From an uncultured candidatus Porisulfidus sp. (GTDB lineage Bacteria > Pseudomonadota > Gammaproteobacteria > Poriferisulfidales > Poriferisulfidaceae): DNA of 64,000 nucleotides. The position numbers and the translations under genes were made by a program. Shown here in pieces: positions 28,039 to 35,882 of the stretch (positions are counted from its first letter, which is position 1; the number at the start of each line of letters is the position of its first letter). The notes beneath the pieces are model-generated. The model saw only the letters and a list, made by a program, of their open reading frames with translations, ran no database searches and was not told where the DNA came from. The stretch spans positions 629,937-693,936 of the forward strand of contig OY288106.1 of the NCBI GenBank assembly GCA_958431155.1, read 5' to 3'.

Positions 28039-28560
28039 TTGGATAATATTTCTGGTCTGGATAAAGCCATTGAGATTTTGAGACCGCATTGGCAAGAATT
28101 CCGAGAACATTTCAATAGCGAAAATACAAAACACAAAGAGCTTTTACGAGCGAACCCTACTATTTTAGGAAGAGTAATTAAGTGCCATCTGATATCTGAA
28201 CTCTATATTGACAACTATCTACGCGAAAAATTGGCCATCGCAAACATTGCTGATGCTCGCTTATCCTACTATCAGAAAGCAAAATTGCTTCCTGATCAAG
28301 GGTTACCTCCAATGTTTGTCAAACCAGGACTTCTAAAGCTTCATCAAATAAGAAACAAAGTCGCACATAATCTAGGCTCTGATGTGCTTCTAAAAGATCT
28401 TCAGTCCATGATTGCGATCATGCGCCTGATGGGTCGGGAAATAGAGGGCCTAGGTCCGGTTGAAATAATTGAGTCGTTTACGACACTAGCCTGCACTTTT
28501 CTCATCGTTACACCGCCTCACTTAGAAGATACATTTGTGGAAGCTATTGAAAAACTATAA
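28039..28560 (+). CDS. HEPN-like protein with RX4H motif
   Basis: Helical protein of 173 residues with the sequence QIRNKVAHNLG containing Arg105 and His110, an RX4H motif like that of HEPN ribonucleases. The surroundings (VIKCHLISELYIDNYLREKL upstream of it) fit a HEPN four-helix bundle. It starts with TTG at 28039, supported by AGGGGA (28028-28033) with a 5-base spacer; no ATG is available near the start. It lies 9 bases after the GIY-YIG gene, so the two are likely one operon. RNA cleavage, toxin or defence function is inferred from the family; a non-catalytic HEPN fold cannot be ruled out. Confidence 0.62.
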   Translation: MDNISGLDKAIEILRPHWQEFREHFNSENTKHKELLRANPTILGRVIKCHLISELYIDNYLREKLAIANIADARLSYYQKAKLLPDQGLPPMFVKPGLLKLHQIRNKVAHNLGSDVLLKDLQSMIAIMRLMGREIEGLGPVEIIESFTTLACTFLIVTPPHLEDTFVEAIEKL

Positions 28561-28688
28561 TAAATGTAGTGGACGGGAAAATATCCGAGTTACCAATAAG
28601 TCGCCACCGGAAAATGAACATTGAATTTCAGTTTTTAGGCATGTGGCCCCTCAAGACTCTATACATGCACTAGGGGTACGTTAACCTT

Positions 28689-29150
28689 ATGGAACAAGTG
28701 GCGACACTAGCATCAGTAGTTGCGGGCGCTATTATTGCGCTGGCAGGCACTGTATTGCAGCACTGGCTTGATCGCGGTGATCGAAAAAAACGACTTTTAC
28801 AACAAAAACTAGAGCATCTTTTGCTTCTCGTATTTTCTTTAAAGACTTTGACTAGTGAAATGGACAATCAAGCTCTTGGTCTCTCTGATGCAATTGATCT
28901 CGACGAGCCTATAGGAGAGATCCAGGTAATTTCAAACCTTTACTTTCCTAGTCTAGTTTCTTTTGTAGACCGAGTACTAGTTGCATCTCTTGAGTACAAG
29001 ACAGTTACGCTGAAATTCAAGAAAAATAGACTTAATAACAATATAACTATGGATTATTCTGACCTAATAAAAGAACCATATCAAAAATTGATTTATGAAA
29101 TTGAGAGCTTATTGAAAAAGACGCAAAGTTTAGCAAAAGACTTTACTTGA
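28689..29150 (+). CDS. Membrane-anchored hypothetical protein
   Basis: Unrecognised 153-residue protein. An N-terminal transmembrane helix (about residues 6-24, ASVVAGAIIALAGTVLQHW) is followed by a basic stretch (RGDRKKR), then a helical, partly coiled-coil cytoplasmic part that is Lys-rich at the end. The layout of one helix plus a cytoplasmic helical tail is common in orphan proteins near phage-defence and mobile genes, but no function can be assigned. The gene is AT-rich and its ribosome-binding site is weak. The 128 bases before it contain no recognisable element. Confidence 0.55.
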   Translation: MEQVATLASVVAGAIIALAGTVLQHWLDRGDRKKRLLQQKLEHLLLLVFSLKTLTSEMDNQALGLSDAIDLDEPIGEIQVISNLYFPSLVSFVDRVLVASLEYKTVTLKFKKNRLNNNITMDYSDLIKEPYQKLIYEIESLLKKTQSLAKDFT

Positions 29151-29227
29151 ACCCATGTTGTCGCCCTATGACTATCTAATATCGTAGGGCCTCTCAAGGA
29201 CGTATTAGAACTGCTGCAACATGTAAC

Positions 29228-29303
29228 TGGCGTCCCCAAGGGGATTCGAACCCCTGTTGCCGCCGTGAAAGGGCAGTGTCCTAGGCCTCTAGACGATGGG
29301 GAC
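29228..29303 (-). tRNA. tRNA-Glu (anticodon TTC)
   Basis: On the minus strand the sequence folds as a complete cloverleaf of 76 bases including encoded CCA. The acceptor GTCCCCA pairs with TGGGGAC, the anticodon loop CTTTCAC carries TTC, and the T-loop is GGTTCGAATCC. It closely matches E. coli tRNA-Glu. It lies 48 bases downstream of gltX in the same direction, so synthetase and cognate tRNA may share a transcript. Its 3' end marks the edge of the AT-richer islet. Confidence 0.98.
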
Positions 29304-29351
29304 TATACAGTCGGATGCGCACTCTAAGTCAAAAGTGCCCTATTCGTCAAA

Positions 29352-30752
29352 TTATGCACTTGGAATCGCATTCCGTAAACGTTGCATCGCACGTTCCTTC
29401 CCGAGCAAAACCAGAGTGTCCTCAATGGAGGGCGAGACCGTCCCCCCGGTCACGGCGACGCGCAGCGGCTGCGCGACCTTGCCGGGCTTGACCTGATGGC
29501 GTTCGCAGGCGGCGCTGAGCAAATTCGCCAAGGATTCAGCATCCCAGTCAGCCTGTTCCATCTCGTCTGCCAGTTCCTGCAGGATCGCGAGAGCCTTTGG
29601 GGTAAGAAACTTTTCTCGCGCCGACTCGTCCATTCCCGGATCTTCCAACAGCAGCCAGCGGCTCTGGGTGGCCATGTCCGCCACGTTGCGGCAACGTTTG
29701 CGTTGCACTTCAATGAGTGCGTTCCGATCCGAGGAATCCAAGGCATTGGAGTTCAGGCCTAGACGGGAGCAATGCCAATCGAATTCGGCATTGACCTCAC
29801 TTTCAGACACCCGGTCCATCTGTTGCTGATTGACCCAGGCCATTTTCTTGGGATCGATCCGGCTTGCAGCTGAGTTCAGCCCAGAAAGGTCGAATTGCTG
29901 AATCAGCGCTTCGACCGAAAACAGTTCGTCGTCTCCATGGGCCCAGCCCAGGCGCGCCAAGATGTTCATCAAGGCTGTGGGCAGATACCCCTGCTCGCGG
30001 TACTGTGCCATGTCGGCGGAATCTTTCCGTTTGGACATTTTGCGTCCATCCTCGTCTAGGACCATCGGCAGGTGCGTATAACCAGGCGCATCCGCACCCA
30101 GTGCAGAAAGGATGTGAACCTGACGCGGCGTGTTGTTGAGATGGTCGTCTCCCCGGATGATGTGCGTGACACCCGCATCCATGTCGTCCACCACGACGGC
30201 CAAGTGATAGGTTGCGCTCCCATCCGCCCGGGCAATCACCAGATCGTCCAGTTCGGAGCTGGAAAAGCATACCTCCCCTTTCAGGCTGTCTCGGACAACC
30301 ACGTCACCTTCAAGCGGGGTTTTGAACCGGATTACCGATTGTGCCGACGGAAGATTGCCCCGGTCGCGACAATGACGGTCGTAGCGTGGCTTGAGTTTCG
30401 CCGCCGTCTGCTCCTTGCGTAATTGTTCCAGGCGTTCCGGAGGGCAGTCGCAATAGTAGGCCTTCCCTTGGGCGACCAGTTCCTGGATAATTCCCCGATG
30501 ACGCTCCGCCCTTTGCGACTGGTAGACCACCTCGCCATCCCAGTCCATACCCATCCACTGCAGCATGGACATGATTTGCTGGCAATGCTCGTCCTTGGAA
30601 CGTTCCCGATCGGTGTCTTCGATGCGCAGGAAGAATTGTCCACCGCAATGCCGTGCGTAAAGCCAGTTGTACAAAGCCGTGCGGGCTCCCCCCAAGTGCA
30701 AAGCACCCGTCGGGCTTGGAGCAAACCGGGTTCGGACTGCGGAGTTGGACAT
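29352..30752 (-). CDS. gltX: Glutamyl-tRNA synthetase
   Basis: Class I aminoacyl-tRNA synthetase charging tRNA-Glu. The 466 residues carry the HIGH-equivalent in RFAPSPTGALHLGGARTALYN (residues about 7-27) and the KMSKS-equivalent KMSKRKDSADM. The length fits the E. coli enzyme (471). The start MSNSAVRTRFAPSPTG places the first motif normally. tRNA-Glu(UUC) lies 48 bases downstream in the same orientation; zapE is divergent upstream. Confidence 0.96.
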   Translation of the reverse strand: MSNSAVRTRFAPSPTGALHLGGARTALYNWLYARHCGGQFFLRIEDTDRERSKDEHCQQIMSMLQWMGMDWDGEVVYQSQRAERHRGIIQELVAQGKAYYCDCPPERLEQLRKEQTAAKLKPRYDRHCRDRGNLPSAQSVIRFKTPLEGDVVVRDSLKGEVCFSSSELDDLVIARADGSATYHLAVVVDDMDAGVTHIIRGDDHLNNTPRQVHILSALGADAPGYTHLPMVLDEDGRKMSKRKDSADMAQYREQGYLPTALMNILARLGWAHGDDELFSVEALIQQFDLSGLNSAASRIDPKKMAWVNQQQMDRVSESEVNAEFDWHCSRLGLNSNALDSSDRNALIEVQRKRCRNVADMATQSRWLLLEDPGMDESAREKFLTPKALAILQELADEMEQADWDAESLANLLSAACERHQVKPGKVAQPLRVAVTGGTVSPSIEDTLVLLGKERAMQRLRNAIPSA

Positions 30753-30888
30753 TTCGGGCGGGAAGCAAATGCAGAATAAGGAAAACCTATCTTACAGTTT
30801 GAGCGCTGATTCTGGTCGAACTGAACGCCGATTCACTCGGTGCGTCTATGTAGAATAGAAGTTCGGTTTTGCGGCCACGCATGTCTTT

Positions 30889-31983
30889 ATGTTCATTGAT
30901 GCTTACGAAGCGCAAATTGCCCGGAGGCATTTCACGGCCGACCCGTCGCAATATCAGGCCGCTCAACAGTTCCAACTTATCTTTGACCACTTGACTCGGC
31001 ACTCGCGTGCCAAGGCGCTTATCCACGACCGGCTGCGCCGCTTGAAATCCAACTCGCCTGCACAAATGTCCGGCCTGTGGCTGTGGGGCTCGGTCGGGAG
31101 TGGCAAAACTTACCTGATGGACCTGTTCTTCCATTCCCTTCCCCTGCACAAGAAGCGACGCATGCATTTCCATCGCTTCATGCGCCACATACATTACAAG
31201 CTCAAGCGCCTCCAGGACCGGCGTGATCCTATCGACCTCATTGCCGCCCACATGGCGAAAAAATACAAGGTGATCTGCATCGACGAATTTTTCGTTTCAG
31301 ACATCACGGACGCCATGATCCTGGCTGGCCTCCTGGAAGGCCTGTTCCGGCGCCGGGTCACATTGGTCGCAACCTCCAATTGCTCCCCGGACAAACTCTA
31401 CGAGGGAGGGTTGCAGCGAGAACGGTTTCTGCCTGCGATCGAAATGATCAAGAAACACATGACGGTGTTCGAACTGGCGACATCTTGCGACTACCGTCTG
31501 CAGCATCTGGACCAAACCGAAACCTATTGCCTCAGCGGCAACGGGACCGCTGAACCGATTCTTCAGGATCATTTCCAGTACCTGGCATCGGATCTGGATC
31601 GAAAAGAGACGACCATTGAAGTCGAAGGCCGCGCCATTCCAGTCAAGCGCCTGTCGCATGACGCAATCTGGTTCGATTTCGATGACCTGTGCCAATCGCC
31701 CCGCTGCGTTAACGACTACATCGCAATTGCACGTTGCTTCCACACCGTGCTGGTCTCGGGCATCCCGGTCCTCGATTCGTCGACGGACGACAGCGCGCGG
31801 CGCTTCATCGAAATGATCGACGAATTCTATGATCGCAATGTGACGCTGATCGTCTCCGCAGCGGCCGAGCCGGACCAGCTATACCAAGGAAAACGCCTGA
31901 AGCGGGAATTCGAGCGAACCGCGAGCCGCCTGCACGAGATGCGGAGCCAAGCCTACCTGGGACGGTCGCATCGCCTCCATTGA
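30889..31983 (+). CDS. zapE: AFG1-family ATPase ZapE
   Basis: P-loop ATPase of the AFG1/LACE1 family; in E. coli ZapE is a division-ring-associated ATPase. The 364 residues have Walker A GSVGSGKT (67-74), Walker B CIDEFFVSDITDAM and the family block LVATSNCSPDKLYEGGLQRERFLPAIEMI. The start at 30889 is MFIDAYEAQIARR. It is divergent from gltX and precedes mdh by about 40 bases on the same strand. Confidence 0.92.
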   Translation: MFIDAYEAQIARRHFTADPSQYQAAQQFQLIFDHLTRHSRAKALIHDRLRRLKSNSPAQMSGLWLWGSVGSGKTYLMDLFFHSLPLHKKRRMHFHRFMRHIHYKLKRLQDRRDPIDLIAAHMAKKYKVICIDEFFVSDITDAMILAGLLEGLFRRRVTLVATSNCSPDKLYEGGLQRERFLPAIEMIKKHMTVFELATSCDYRLQHLDQTETYCLSGNGTAEPILQDHFQYLASDLDRKETTIEVEGRAIPVKRLSHDAIWFDFDDLCQSPRCVNDYIAIARCFHTVLVSGIPVLDSSTDDSARRFIEMIDEFYDRNVTLIVSAAAEPDQLYQGKRLKREFERTASRLHEMRSQAYLGRSHRLH

Positions 31984-32025
31984 TTCCCTGCTTATATCAT
32001 TCCATCCCATCAGAAGAACCCAACC

Positions 32026-33009
32026 ATGACCAATCCACCGAAGCGAGTCGCCATCACCGGCGCGGCTGGCAATATCGCATACCAAGCCATGTTTCGTATC
32101 GCGGCTGGCGAATTCCTGGGTGACCAGCAACCCGTCGCCCTGAACCTGATCGACATCCCCCCGGCCATGCCGTCACTCGGCGGAACCGCGATGGAACTGG
32201 AGGACTGCGCCTTTCCCCTGCTGCGCGACGTCCTTCTGAGCGATGATCTGGAGAAAGGCTTTGGGGATGCGGACTATGTGTTCATGTTCGGAGCACGCCC
32301 GCGCGGGAAAGGCATGGAGCGCAGCGACCTGATTCAGGAAAACGGCAAGATTTTTGGCCCCCAAGGCAAGGCCATTAATGATTTTTCGCGTCGTGACGTC
32401 CGGGTTCTCGTCATTGGAAATCCGGCCAACACCAACGCGCTGATTGCCCTGCACCACGCCCCGGACCTTGAGCCCCGCCAATTCTCCGCGATGACCCGCC
32501 TCGATCACGAACGATCCCGTTCGCAGTTGGCAAATCAGACCGGCGGACCGGTCGCCAACATCGCCCGTATGACGATCTGGGGGAACCACTCTCCGAAAAT
32601 GTTCCCCGATATCGGCTACTGCACAGCTTCCGGCACTCCGGTCAGAGAACTAGTGGACGCGGGCTGGTACCGGGAAGAGTTCATCCCGGGGATCCAGCAA
32701 CGCGGCGCCAAGGTGATCGAGGCACGCGGCGCCTCTTCCGCAGCCTCGGCCGCCAACGCGGCCATCCTGCACATGCGCGACTGGGTTCAGGGAACGGCCA
32801 AGAACGATTGGGTCAGCATGAGCGTATTTTCGGACGGCTCGTACGGGGTGGCGGAGGGCATCGTTTTCTCCTTCCCCTGCCAATGCTCGGAATCCGACTA
32901 TTCCATCGTGCCCCAGCTGGAACTGGATGCCTTTGGGCGCGAACAGATCAAAGCCAACGAAACCGAACTGCTGAGCGAACGCGACACGATTGCCGACCTG
33001 CTCTCCTGA
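32026..33009 (+). CDS. mdh: Malate dehydrogenase
   Basis: NAD-dependent oxidation of malate to oxaloacetate in the TCA cycle. The 327 residues start with the Rossmann loop [19 protein letters not shown] and contain [16 protein letters not shown], the substrate arginines in [14 protein letters not shown], and the active-site histidine in [12 protein letters not shown]. This is the longer cytosolic/actinobacterial-type MDH, not the 312-residue E. coli type. It sits after zapE and converges on the NCS2 permease gene. Confidence 0.95.
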   Translation: MTNPPKRVAITGAAGNIAYQAMFRIAAGEFLGDQQPVALNLIDIPPAMPSLGGTAMELEDCAFPLLRDVLLSDDLEKGFGDADYVFMFGARPRGKGMERSDLIQENGKIFGPQGKAINDFSRRDVRVLVIGNPANTNALIALHHAPDLEPRQFSAMTRLDHERSRSQLANQTGGPVANIARMTIWGNHSPKMFPDIGYCTASGTPVRELVDAGWYREEFIPGIQQRGAKVIEARGASSAASAANAAILHMRDWVQGTAKNDWVSMSVFSDGSYGVAEGIVFSFPCQCSESDYSIVPQLELDAFGREQIKANETELLSERDTIADLLS

Positions 33010-33022
33010 CGAGAAACCGAAT

Positions 33023-34786
33023 TCAGGCCTGTTCGCCGGAGGCCGGAATCGGGACTTCCACCCGCACGGTTACGATATCCGTGTCATAGTATTGCTGGTG
33101 GTAGACCGAGGACGCCAAATGCCGCAGCAGCCGCAAGGAGACCTCGCGCTCGACTGAAGCTGAAATGGATTGCTTGCCAAGCAAGGCGATCCGATCCTGA
33201 AGGTTCTCTTCTCCCGTCGCGGCAACGAATTCGAGGACGGCTCCGTCGTCTTCCCGGCGCGCGGTCAGGAGCAGGCGGCGCTCCTCGCCTACCCCGCCGC
33301 TTTGCTTCTCGTGGAGCGTCAGCAAGGTCTCTTCGGTGGCGGCATAAAGGCGATTCGCCATCGCCAGATCCCAGCCGTGTCCGGATGTGAACTTGTGGAG
33401 GAATTCCTCGATCTTTGGCAGAATTGAAACGTCGAGAACCACCTCGAGCTGGTGGCGGCGGGGTTTCGTCAATTCCATGAACAGGGTCATGAAGATGGCT
33501 ACGAGGCCCCCAGCCGTAATCCCGTTGCTCAGAAGGCCCCCCGCGAATTCAGAAACATATTCGGGGTAGATCCATCCGTTCTGGAGTCCCACTCCGATCC
33601 AGAATGAAATTCCAACGATCAACCCCGTCCGATAGTCGATGCCATCCTGAATCGTCACTCTCATGCCGACCACGAAAAGCAATGACAGCAAAACGCCGAT
33701 GTAAGCCCCGGCAACCGGACCGGGTATCGCCAAAATGACGGCAAGCGCCTTGGGGAGAAACGCCAGAACAAGGAAAACCACCCCGAGGGCAACCCCGACC
33801 TTGCGGGACCCGACCCCGGTCAGCTCGGCAACGGAGATGCTGGTCGAATAGGTCGTGTTCGGCACGGTTCCCAAAAGACCGGACAACAGGTTGCCCACTC
33901 CATCCGCTGCTACCGTACCTTGAACCGCGCGGAAATCCACTGCCCGAGGACGGCGCCAGGCGACGCGCTGAATGGCGACGGAGTCCCCGACGGTCTCCAC
34001 GGCCCCAACCAAGGTCACGAACACGAATGCCGGCAAAAGTGTCCAGAATACTGGTCCGAAGTTAAGGTCGTAGCCTGGCCATCCGGCCTCCGGGAAGCCC
34101 AGCCACGAAGCTTCGACAACGCGGCTCACTTCATAAAGCCCGGAGAACCCGGCCACGACCGAACCGACGACGACTCCGATGACCGGAGCCCAGAGACGCA
34201 ATATGCCGGTCGCCTTCAAGGCAATGCCACCAATGGCCAGCAGGGTCGCACTGGCACTCAGTGCGGCGGCCGACGTGGGGGTTCCTTCGGGCACGGATGT
34301 CAGCAAGTCAAAGACGATCGGCATGACGGTGACCGGCACCAGCATGATGACCGTACCCGCCACGGCCGGGGTCAGGATCCTCCGGAACAGCGAAAGCCGT
34401 GCGGAAAGCGCGAACTGGAAGAACGACGAGAGGATGACCAGAGTCGCCAGCATAGCCGGCCCTCCTTCCGCGATGGCGGTGATACAGATCGCGATGAACG
34501 CCCCGGACGGACCCATGGCGAGCGTGTAACCGGCACCGATCCGGCCGACCCGGACCGCCTGCAGGATCGTGGTAACGCCGCTGACGGCGACGGCGGCAAA
34601 TACAATCCAAGACAGGAAGATTTCGGTTCCTCCGGCCGCTCGGGCGACAATCGCCGGCGTCAGGACGATGCCGGAGATGCAGAGGATGGCCAGTTGCAGG
34701 CCAAGGCCGAACGCGAGGGGCGTCGGCGGGTTTTCGTCAGGCTGGTAGCGGACGCTCGTGCGTCGGACAGAACTTTCGGTGTCTAT
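33023..34786 (-). CDS. NCS2-family nucleobase permease with ATPase-like tail; probable AUA start
   Basis: Membrane transporter of the xanthine/uracil (NCS2) family. From the proposed start the protein is 587 residues. The conserved first helix (LAFGLGLQLAILCISGIVLTP) and second segment lie upstream of the first ATG (34516), and the frame has no ATG, GTG or TTG between the upstream stop (34817-34819) and 34516. An ATA at 34784-34786, 4 bases after GGGAGGGGG, is the best start. The core contains GNLLSGLLGTVPNTTYSTSI. The last ~150 residues (from about RRHQLEVVLDVSI) form an extra domain resembling a degenerate histidine-kinase/RsbW-type ATPase (NRLYAATEETLLTL, DTDIVTVRVEV). Substrate unknown; it could also be a start-codon mutant or sequencing error. 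Confidence 0.75.
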   Translation of the reverse strand: MDTESSVRRTSVRYQPDENPPTPLAFGLGLQLAILCISGIVLTPAIVARAAGGTEIFLSWIVFAAVAVSGVTTILQAVRVGRIGAGYTLAMGPSGAFIAICITAIAEGGPAMLATLVILSSFFQFALSARLSLFRRILTPAVAGTVIMLVPVTVMPIVFDLLTSVPEGTPTSAAALSASATLLAIGGIALKATGILRLWAPVIGVVVGSVVAGFSGLYEVSRVVEASWLGFPEAGWPGYDLNFGPVFWTLLPAFVFVTLVGAVETVGDSVAIQRVAWRRPRAVDFRAVQGTVAADGVGNLLSGLLGTVPNTTYSTSISVAELTGVGSRKVGVALGVVFLVLAFLPKALAVILAIPGPVAGAYIGVLLSLLFVVGMRVTIQDGIDYRTGLIVGISFWIGVGLQNGWIYPEYVSEFAGGLLSNGITAGGLVAIFMTLFMELTKPRRHQLEVVLDVSILPKIEEFLHKFTSGHGWDLAMANRLYAATEETLLTLHEKQSGGVGEERRLLLTARREDDGAVLEFVAATGEENLQDRIALLGKQSISASVEREVSLRLLRHLASSVYHQQYYDTDIVTVRVEVPIPASGEQA

Positions 34787-34818
34787 GGCGCCCCCTCCCG
34801 TCCCTGATTCACGAAACT

Positions 34819-34846
34819 ACCGGGAGGCAAGCCATGGCCTCCCGGT
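34819..34846 (-). promoter_or_regulatory. Leader hairpin before NCS2 gene, can compete for its ribosome-binding site
   Basis: A perfect 10-bp stem (34837-34846 with 34819-34828) has an 8-base loop and lies 32 bases upstream of the NCS2 start. Its distal arm contains CCTCCCG on the transcript, which is complementary both to CGGGAGG in its own proximal arm (34838-34844) and to an identical CGGGAGG (34794-34800) that forms the NCS2 ribosome-binding site. The T-run is poor, so it may act as a translational switch rather than a terminator. This is inference. Confidence 0.5.
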
Positions 34847-34868
34847 CTGTCTTCCGCAGCCAAAACAC

Positions 34869-34900
34869 GGATTTTCGCTCCTGTATCGGAGCAAAAATCC
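34869..34900 (-). terminator. Rho-independent terminator of the alpha/beta hydrolase gene
   Basis: A 13-bp stem with one wobble pair (GGATTTTCGCTCC at 34869-34881 with GGAGCAAAAATCC at 34888-34900) and a 6-base loop begins inside the hydrolase stop codon. On the minus strand it is followed by GTGTTTTGG. Confidence 0.65.
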
Positions 34901-35778
34901 TAGCTTTTCAGAGTGACGCCATCCACGTTGGCCCATTCGGTCACGAAGTCGTCGATTAGATCGACAACTGCGTCCGGACGGTCTTCCAGCACATAGTGTC
35001 CGGCCCGTTCGATGATCTCGAACCGCGTCGGCCCCGAGATGGCATCTTTCAGCCGGCGTCCCGATTCGACCGGCATCCAGGCATCGTGCAACGCCCAGCA
35101 CACCATGGTCGGGCAGGTGATCTTGCTGTGATCCACGCTCATGGTCTCTTCGTTGCTCGGCTCCGAGCAAACATGGATCAGCGACTTGAAGCCGGTGAAT
35201 CCCGGTCCGCGGGCCCAGAACGAGAGATAGTTTTCCTTGACGTTCTTGTCGCTGAACGCGATCTTGTCATGGCTGCCCATGAGCAGGAGCCCGTGAAAGC
35301 CTGCTGCCGCCTGAGCCATGGCCTGTCCCAGAACCTCGTCCGGGGCGCCGACCAAGCCATTGAAGGCTTCCACTTCCAGCACCGGCCAGTAGTCCCAAGC
35401 AACCGGATTGATCAGGACCAGCCGGCTGATGTGGTCGACGTACTTCGAGGCGAAGATCTGGCAGGCTCCGCCGCCGTGATCGTGGCCAACCAGGATGACG
35501 TTCCCTGTGAGGCCCAGCCCTTCAATCACCGCTTTGATGGCCTCGGCCTGATTCGTCAGGGAGTGAGTGAATTTGTCGAGAGGCATGCTCGACTGACCGT
35601 AGCCAACCATGTCCATTGCATAGGTCTGGTAGCGGTCGGACAAACTTTCCTGCGCATGGCGCCACAGCCGGCTGTTTGTCGGAATTCCGTGCACCATCAG
35701 CAGTGCCGGACCGCTGTCGCCCTTCTGCTCGATATGGATTTCGAGATCCAAGCCTCCAACATTGATCGGTTGTTTCAT
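34900..35778 (-). CDS. Alpha/beta hydrolase with Asp nucleophile (epoxide hydrolase / dehalogenase-like)
   Basis: Cytoplasmic alpha/beta-fold hydrolase of 292 residues. The oxyanion motif HGIPTNSRLW and nucleophile elbow VGHDHGGG, with Asp where lipases have Ser, point to the epoxide hydrolase / haloalkane or haloacetate dehalogenase group. The acid (ALHDAWMPVESG) and histidine (ERAGHYVLEDRP) complete the triad. AAGGAGGA sits 7 bases before the ATG, one of the strongest ribosome-binding sites in the window. A hairpin terminator starts in the stop codon. It is divergent from the J-domain gene. The substrate is not predictable. Confidence 0.85.
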   Translation of the reverse strand: MKQPINVGGLDLEIHIEQKGDSGPALLMVHGIPTNSRLWRHAQESLSDRYQTYAMDMVGYGQSSMPLDKFTHSLTNQAEAIKAVIEGLGLTGNVILVGHDHGGGACQIFASKYVDHISRLVLINPVAWDYWPVLEVEAFNGLVGAPDEVLGQAMAQAAAGFHGLLLMGSHDKIAFSDKNVKENYLSFWARGPGFTGFKSLIHVCSEPSNEETMSVDHSKITCPTMVCWALHDAWMPVESGRRLKDAISGPTRFEIIERAGHYVLEDRPDAVVDLIDDFVTEWANVDGVTLKS

Positions 35779-35882
35779 GGGACTTCCTCCTTATGATTAT
35801 TCTTGAGGGCGGTTCCCCTACCCTTGATATTTAACATTATCATACACCTGCTGTCCCTTGCACCCATGACGACTTTGCTTCG

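Larger units (their letters stand above)
27012..29227. other. AT-richer genomic islet at the 3' end of tRNA-Glu
   Basis: About 2.2 kb between yadH and the 3' end of tRNA-Glu is clearly richer in A+T than its surroundings and holds three plus-strand genes of accessory type (GIY-YIG protein, RX4H protein, membrane-anchored orphan). tRNA 3' ends are common integration sites, and the islet begins exactly there. No integrase or transposase is present, and I found no direct repeat of the tRNA 3' end on the yadH side. An inverted pair CATGTTG (29154-29160) / CAACATG (29217-29223) encloses a second hairpin GCCCTA/TAGGGC (29163-29168, 29185-29190) next to the tRNA. Confidence 0.55.

Noticed and set aside
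28561-28688. Possible insertion-sequence remnant between the HEPN-like gene and the orphan
   Set aside because: A few bases (GTAGTGGAC) resemble IS ends, but there is no matching inverted end or transposase fragment.
27012-29227. Complete integrative element with direct att repeats
   Set aside because: No integrase and no second copy of the tRNA-Glu 3' end could be seen near yadH, so only an islet is claimed.
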